The notes under the pieces are model-generated. The model searched no databases, had not been told where the DNA came from, and saw only the letters and a program-made list of their open reading frames with translations. Below, in pieces: positions 4,659 through 6,349 of a DNA stretch of 6,349 bases; the first letter of the stretch is position 1; each line of letters opens with the position of its first letter. The stretch comes from an uncultured Bacillus sp. (lineage in GTDB: Bacteria; Bacillota; Bacilli; Bacillales_B; DSM-18226): positions 1 through 6,349 of the forward strand of contig NZ_CAMLDX010000138.1 of NCBI RefSeq assembly GCF_946478885.1, read 5' to 3'. Both the position numbers and the translations under genes were made by a program.

Positions 4659-6349
4659 ATGGCTTACCAACCAAAATCTTATCGCAAATTTTTAGTCGGC
4701 GCAGTAACAACTGCAGTCGTAGCATCATCATTTACAGGTGTCGCTGGTGCAACAGATGTATCAGATTTTAAAGATGTAAATGACAATTATAAAGAAGCAG
4801 TCAGTTACCTTGTATCAAAAGGAATCAGTGGTATTTCACCTACTGAATTTGGTACATACCAAAACATCAAACGTGTAGATGCTGCTGTATTCGTAGTGAA
4901 AGCATTGGAACTTGATGTTAATGCAGCTCCGGCTTCTGGTTTCACTGATGTTCCAGAACGTGCAGAAAAAGAAGTAAATGCTCTTAAAGCAGCTGGCATT
5001 ACAAATGGTAAATCTGAAACCACATTCGGTGCACAAGATTACATCACTCGTGGCGAACTAGCAAAATGGTTAGTAGCAGCATTCGAACTTGAAGGCACTG
5101 CTGACATTTCCGCTTTCGGTGACGTACCAGCTAACTACACAGATGCGATTTCTACTTTAGTAGCTAATAACATCACAAACGGTACTTCTGCATCAACATT
5201 CGGAACATATGACAATGCAAAACGTGGCGATTTTGCTAAATTTATATTAGCTTCTTCAAAAGTAGTAAAAGTTCCTGCTGTTACAGGTGTAAGTGCGATT
5301 AACGCAAAAACTTTAGCTTTAACTGGTACTGCTTTACAAAATCTAAAAGCTGAAAATATTACAGTTGAAGGCAATAAAGTAACTTCTGTAACTGGTCAAG
5401 GCAAATCAGCTACTGTAGCTCTTGAAACTCCACTTGTAGATGGTCAAGAATACAAAGTAACTGTTAAAGTTGGCGAAGAAACTAAAGAATTCAAAGTGAA
5501 ATTCACTTTTGTTCTTGCTGATGTAGCTGTAACAACTACTACATTAGAAGCTAACAAAGATAAACAATTCTTACAGGTTACACTTAACGGTGCAGTTACT
5601 GACTTAGCTTCAATTGACTCACTTGGATATGATATTGAATTCCAAGCTGACGAAGCAGTATTTGCAACTGGTGGTGCTGCAGCAACAACAAGCACAACAG
5701 GTGAAATTGATGAAAAAGCTGTTGCAACTGCATTAAATAAATCATTCAATGTAAAAGCGGTACTTACTAAAGATGGAAAAACAGCTGAGTCTAAAACTGT
5801 AAAAGTTGATGTAGTAAGTAAAGCAACACCAGCAATTGGTGATATCGTATTTACAACTGATGAATTAACATTAACAAAACCTGTAATTTCAACAAAAGAT
5901 TCTACTGTAGCAGTAGATGGTGTAAAATCAAACACAGGTAACGTTATTGATAAATCTGGTTTATCATCATATGCTTCTTCAAATCCAGAAGTTGCATTGA
6001 TTAATGCTCAATCAGGTGCAATTACACCTATCAAAACGGGTAAAACAACCATTACTGTAAAAGCTGGTAGTGTTGTTTACTCTAAAGAAATTACTGTAGT
6101 TAGCGAAGCGCGTGTAGCAACCAAAGCAACTGCTGACACTGCTACTGTAGCTCCAGGTGCTACTCTTACAACTAATGTAGCAATCACTGACCAATTCGGT
6201 GAAAAAGTAGATGTATCTGATATTATTGCAGCTAATATCGATATATCAGAAGTAACTGGAGAAACAAAAGCAACTTCAGATTATGTAAACGCAGTTGATG
6301 GTAAATTACCAGTAACAATTGCTCCTGCTGCAGATGCGACAGCTGGTTC
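4659..6349 (+). CDS. S-layer protein with three SLH domains (3' end beyond window)
   Basis: The gene is open to the window edge: 563 codons visible, no stop. A signal peptide (K6, R9, K10; hydrophobic 11-25) has a likely cut after A-G-A at 29-31. Three SLH domains follow, about 34-84, 94-143 and 152-198, each starting F-x-D-V or F-G-D-V and keeping the ligand-binding arginine (R72 in KRVD, R131 in TRGE, R189 in KRGD). They should anchor the protein to pyruvylated secondary cell-wall polymer. Beta-rich Val/Thr/Ala segments cover about 205-385. A Big_2-like Ig domain follows at about 395-481, with SSNPEVALINAQSGAITPI (440-458) and G-K-T-T-I-T-V. No cysteine is present, as is usual for S-layer proteins. 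Codons are strongly biased to GTA, GCA, ACA, GCT and AAA, unlike the neighbouring sec genes, which fits very high expression. It is the likely cargo of SecA2/SlaP. An SLH-anchored exoprotein other than the main S-layer is possible but less likely. Confidence 0.92.
   Translation, partial: MAYQPKSYRKFLVGAVTTAVVASSFTGVAGATDVSDFKDVNDNYKEAVSYLVSKGISGISPTEFGTYQNIKRVDAAVFVVKALELDVNAAPASGFTDVPERAEKEVNALKAAGITNGKSETTFGAQDYITRGELAKWLVAAFELEGTADISAFGDVPANYTDAISTLVANNITNGTSASTFGTYDNAKRGDFAKFILASSKVVKVPAVTGVSAINAKTLALTGTALQNLKAENITVEGNKVTSVTGQGKSATVALETPLVDGQEYKVTVKVGEETKEFKVKFTFVLADVAVTTTTLEANKDKQFLQVTLNGAVTDLASIDSLGYDIEFQADEAVFATGGAAATTSTTGEIDEKAVATALNKSFNVKAVLTKDGKTAESKTVKVDVVSKATPAIGDIVFTTDELTLTKPVISTKDSTVAVDGVKSNTGNVIDKSGLSSYASSNPEVALINAQSGAITPIKTGKTTITVKAGSVVYSKEITVVSEARVATKATADTATVAPGATLTTNVAITDQFGEKVDVSDIIAANIDISEVTGETKATSDYVNAVDGKLPVTIAPAADATAG

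Noticed and set aside
5444..5935. 163-codon open frame on the minus strand within the S-layer gene
   Set aside because: It is an artefact of the strong codon bias of the S-layer gene on the plus strand; the sense frame has a signal peptide, SLH domains and a ribosome binding site.

Overview
The window is from a low-GC, Gram-positive, spore-former-type genome, most likely a member of the Bacillaceae or a close relative. The evidence is the strong AGGAGG-type ribosome binding sites, sigma-A-like promoters, A/T-ending codons, and the pairing of a SecA2/SlaP accessory secretion cassette with an SLH-type S-layer gene. I cannot name a species.

Layout. Positions 1-231 hold degenerate tandem repeats (37-38 bp copies, then 21-bp copies) with only the remnant of a heptad-repeat reading frame. 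A strong hairpin terminator follows at 234-264. Two genes run leftward: slaP (271-1176, minus) and, upstream of it, secA2 (1278-3638, minus). They probably form a secA2-slaP operon with a terminator-like hairpin in the 101-bp gap. About 1 kb of AT-rich non-coding DNA (3639-4658) separates secA2 from a divergent S-layer gene (4659 to beyond 6349, plus). That gene is cut by the window edge and encodes a signal peptide, three SLH domains, beta-rich repeats and a Big_2-like Ig domain.

How the parts work together. SecA2 is a second Sec ATPase without the C-terminal zinc tail. SlaP is a cytoplasmic partner with two copies of the SLAP domain. In Bacillus anthracis this pair supports export of abundant S-layer proteins through the canonical SecYEG channel. 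The adjacent S-layer precursor is the obvious cargo. Its SLH domains would anchor it to pyruvylated secondary cell-wall polymer after export.

Regulation is the most interesting part. The S-layer gene has at least three good tandem promoter candidates (-10 boxes at 3901, 4078 and 4539), so some transcripts would carry leaders of up to about 750 nt. The leader contains several inverted repeats. The most striking is a long stem-loop with a GNRA-type GUGA tetraloop (4558-4609), which starts only about 6 nt after the predicted start of the proximal transcript. It resembles a 5' mRNA-stabilising structure, and its tip also resembles a CodY box.
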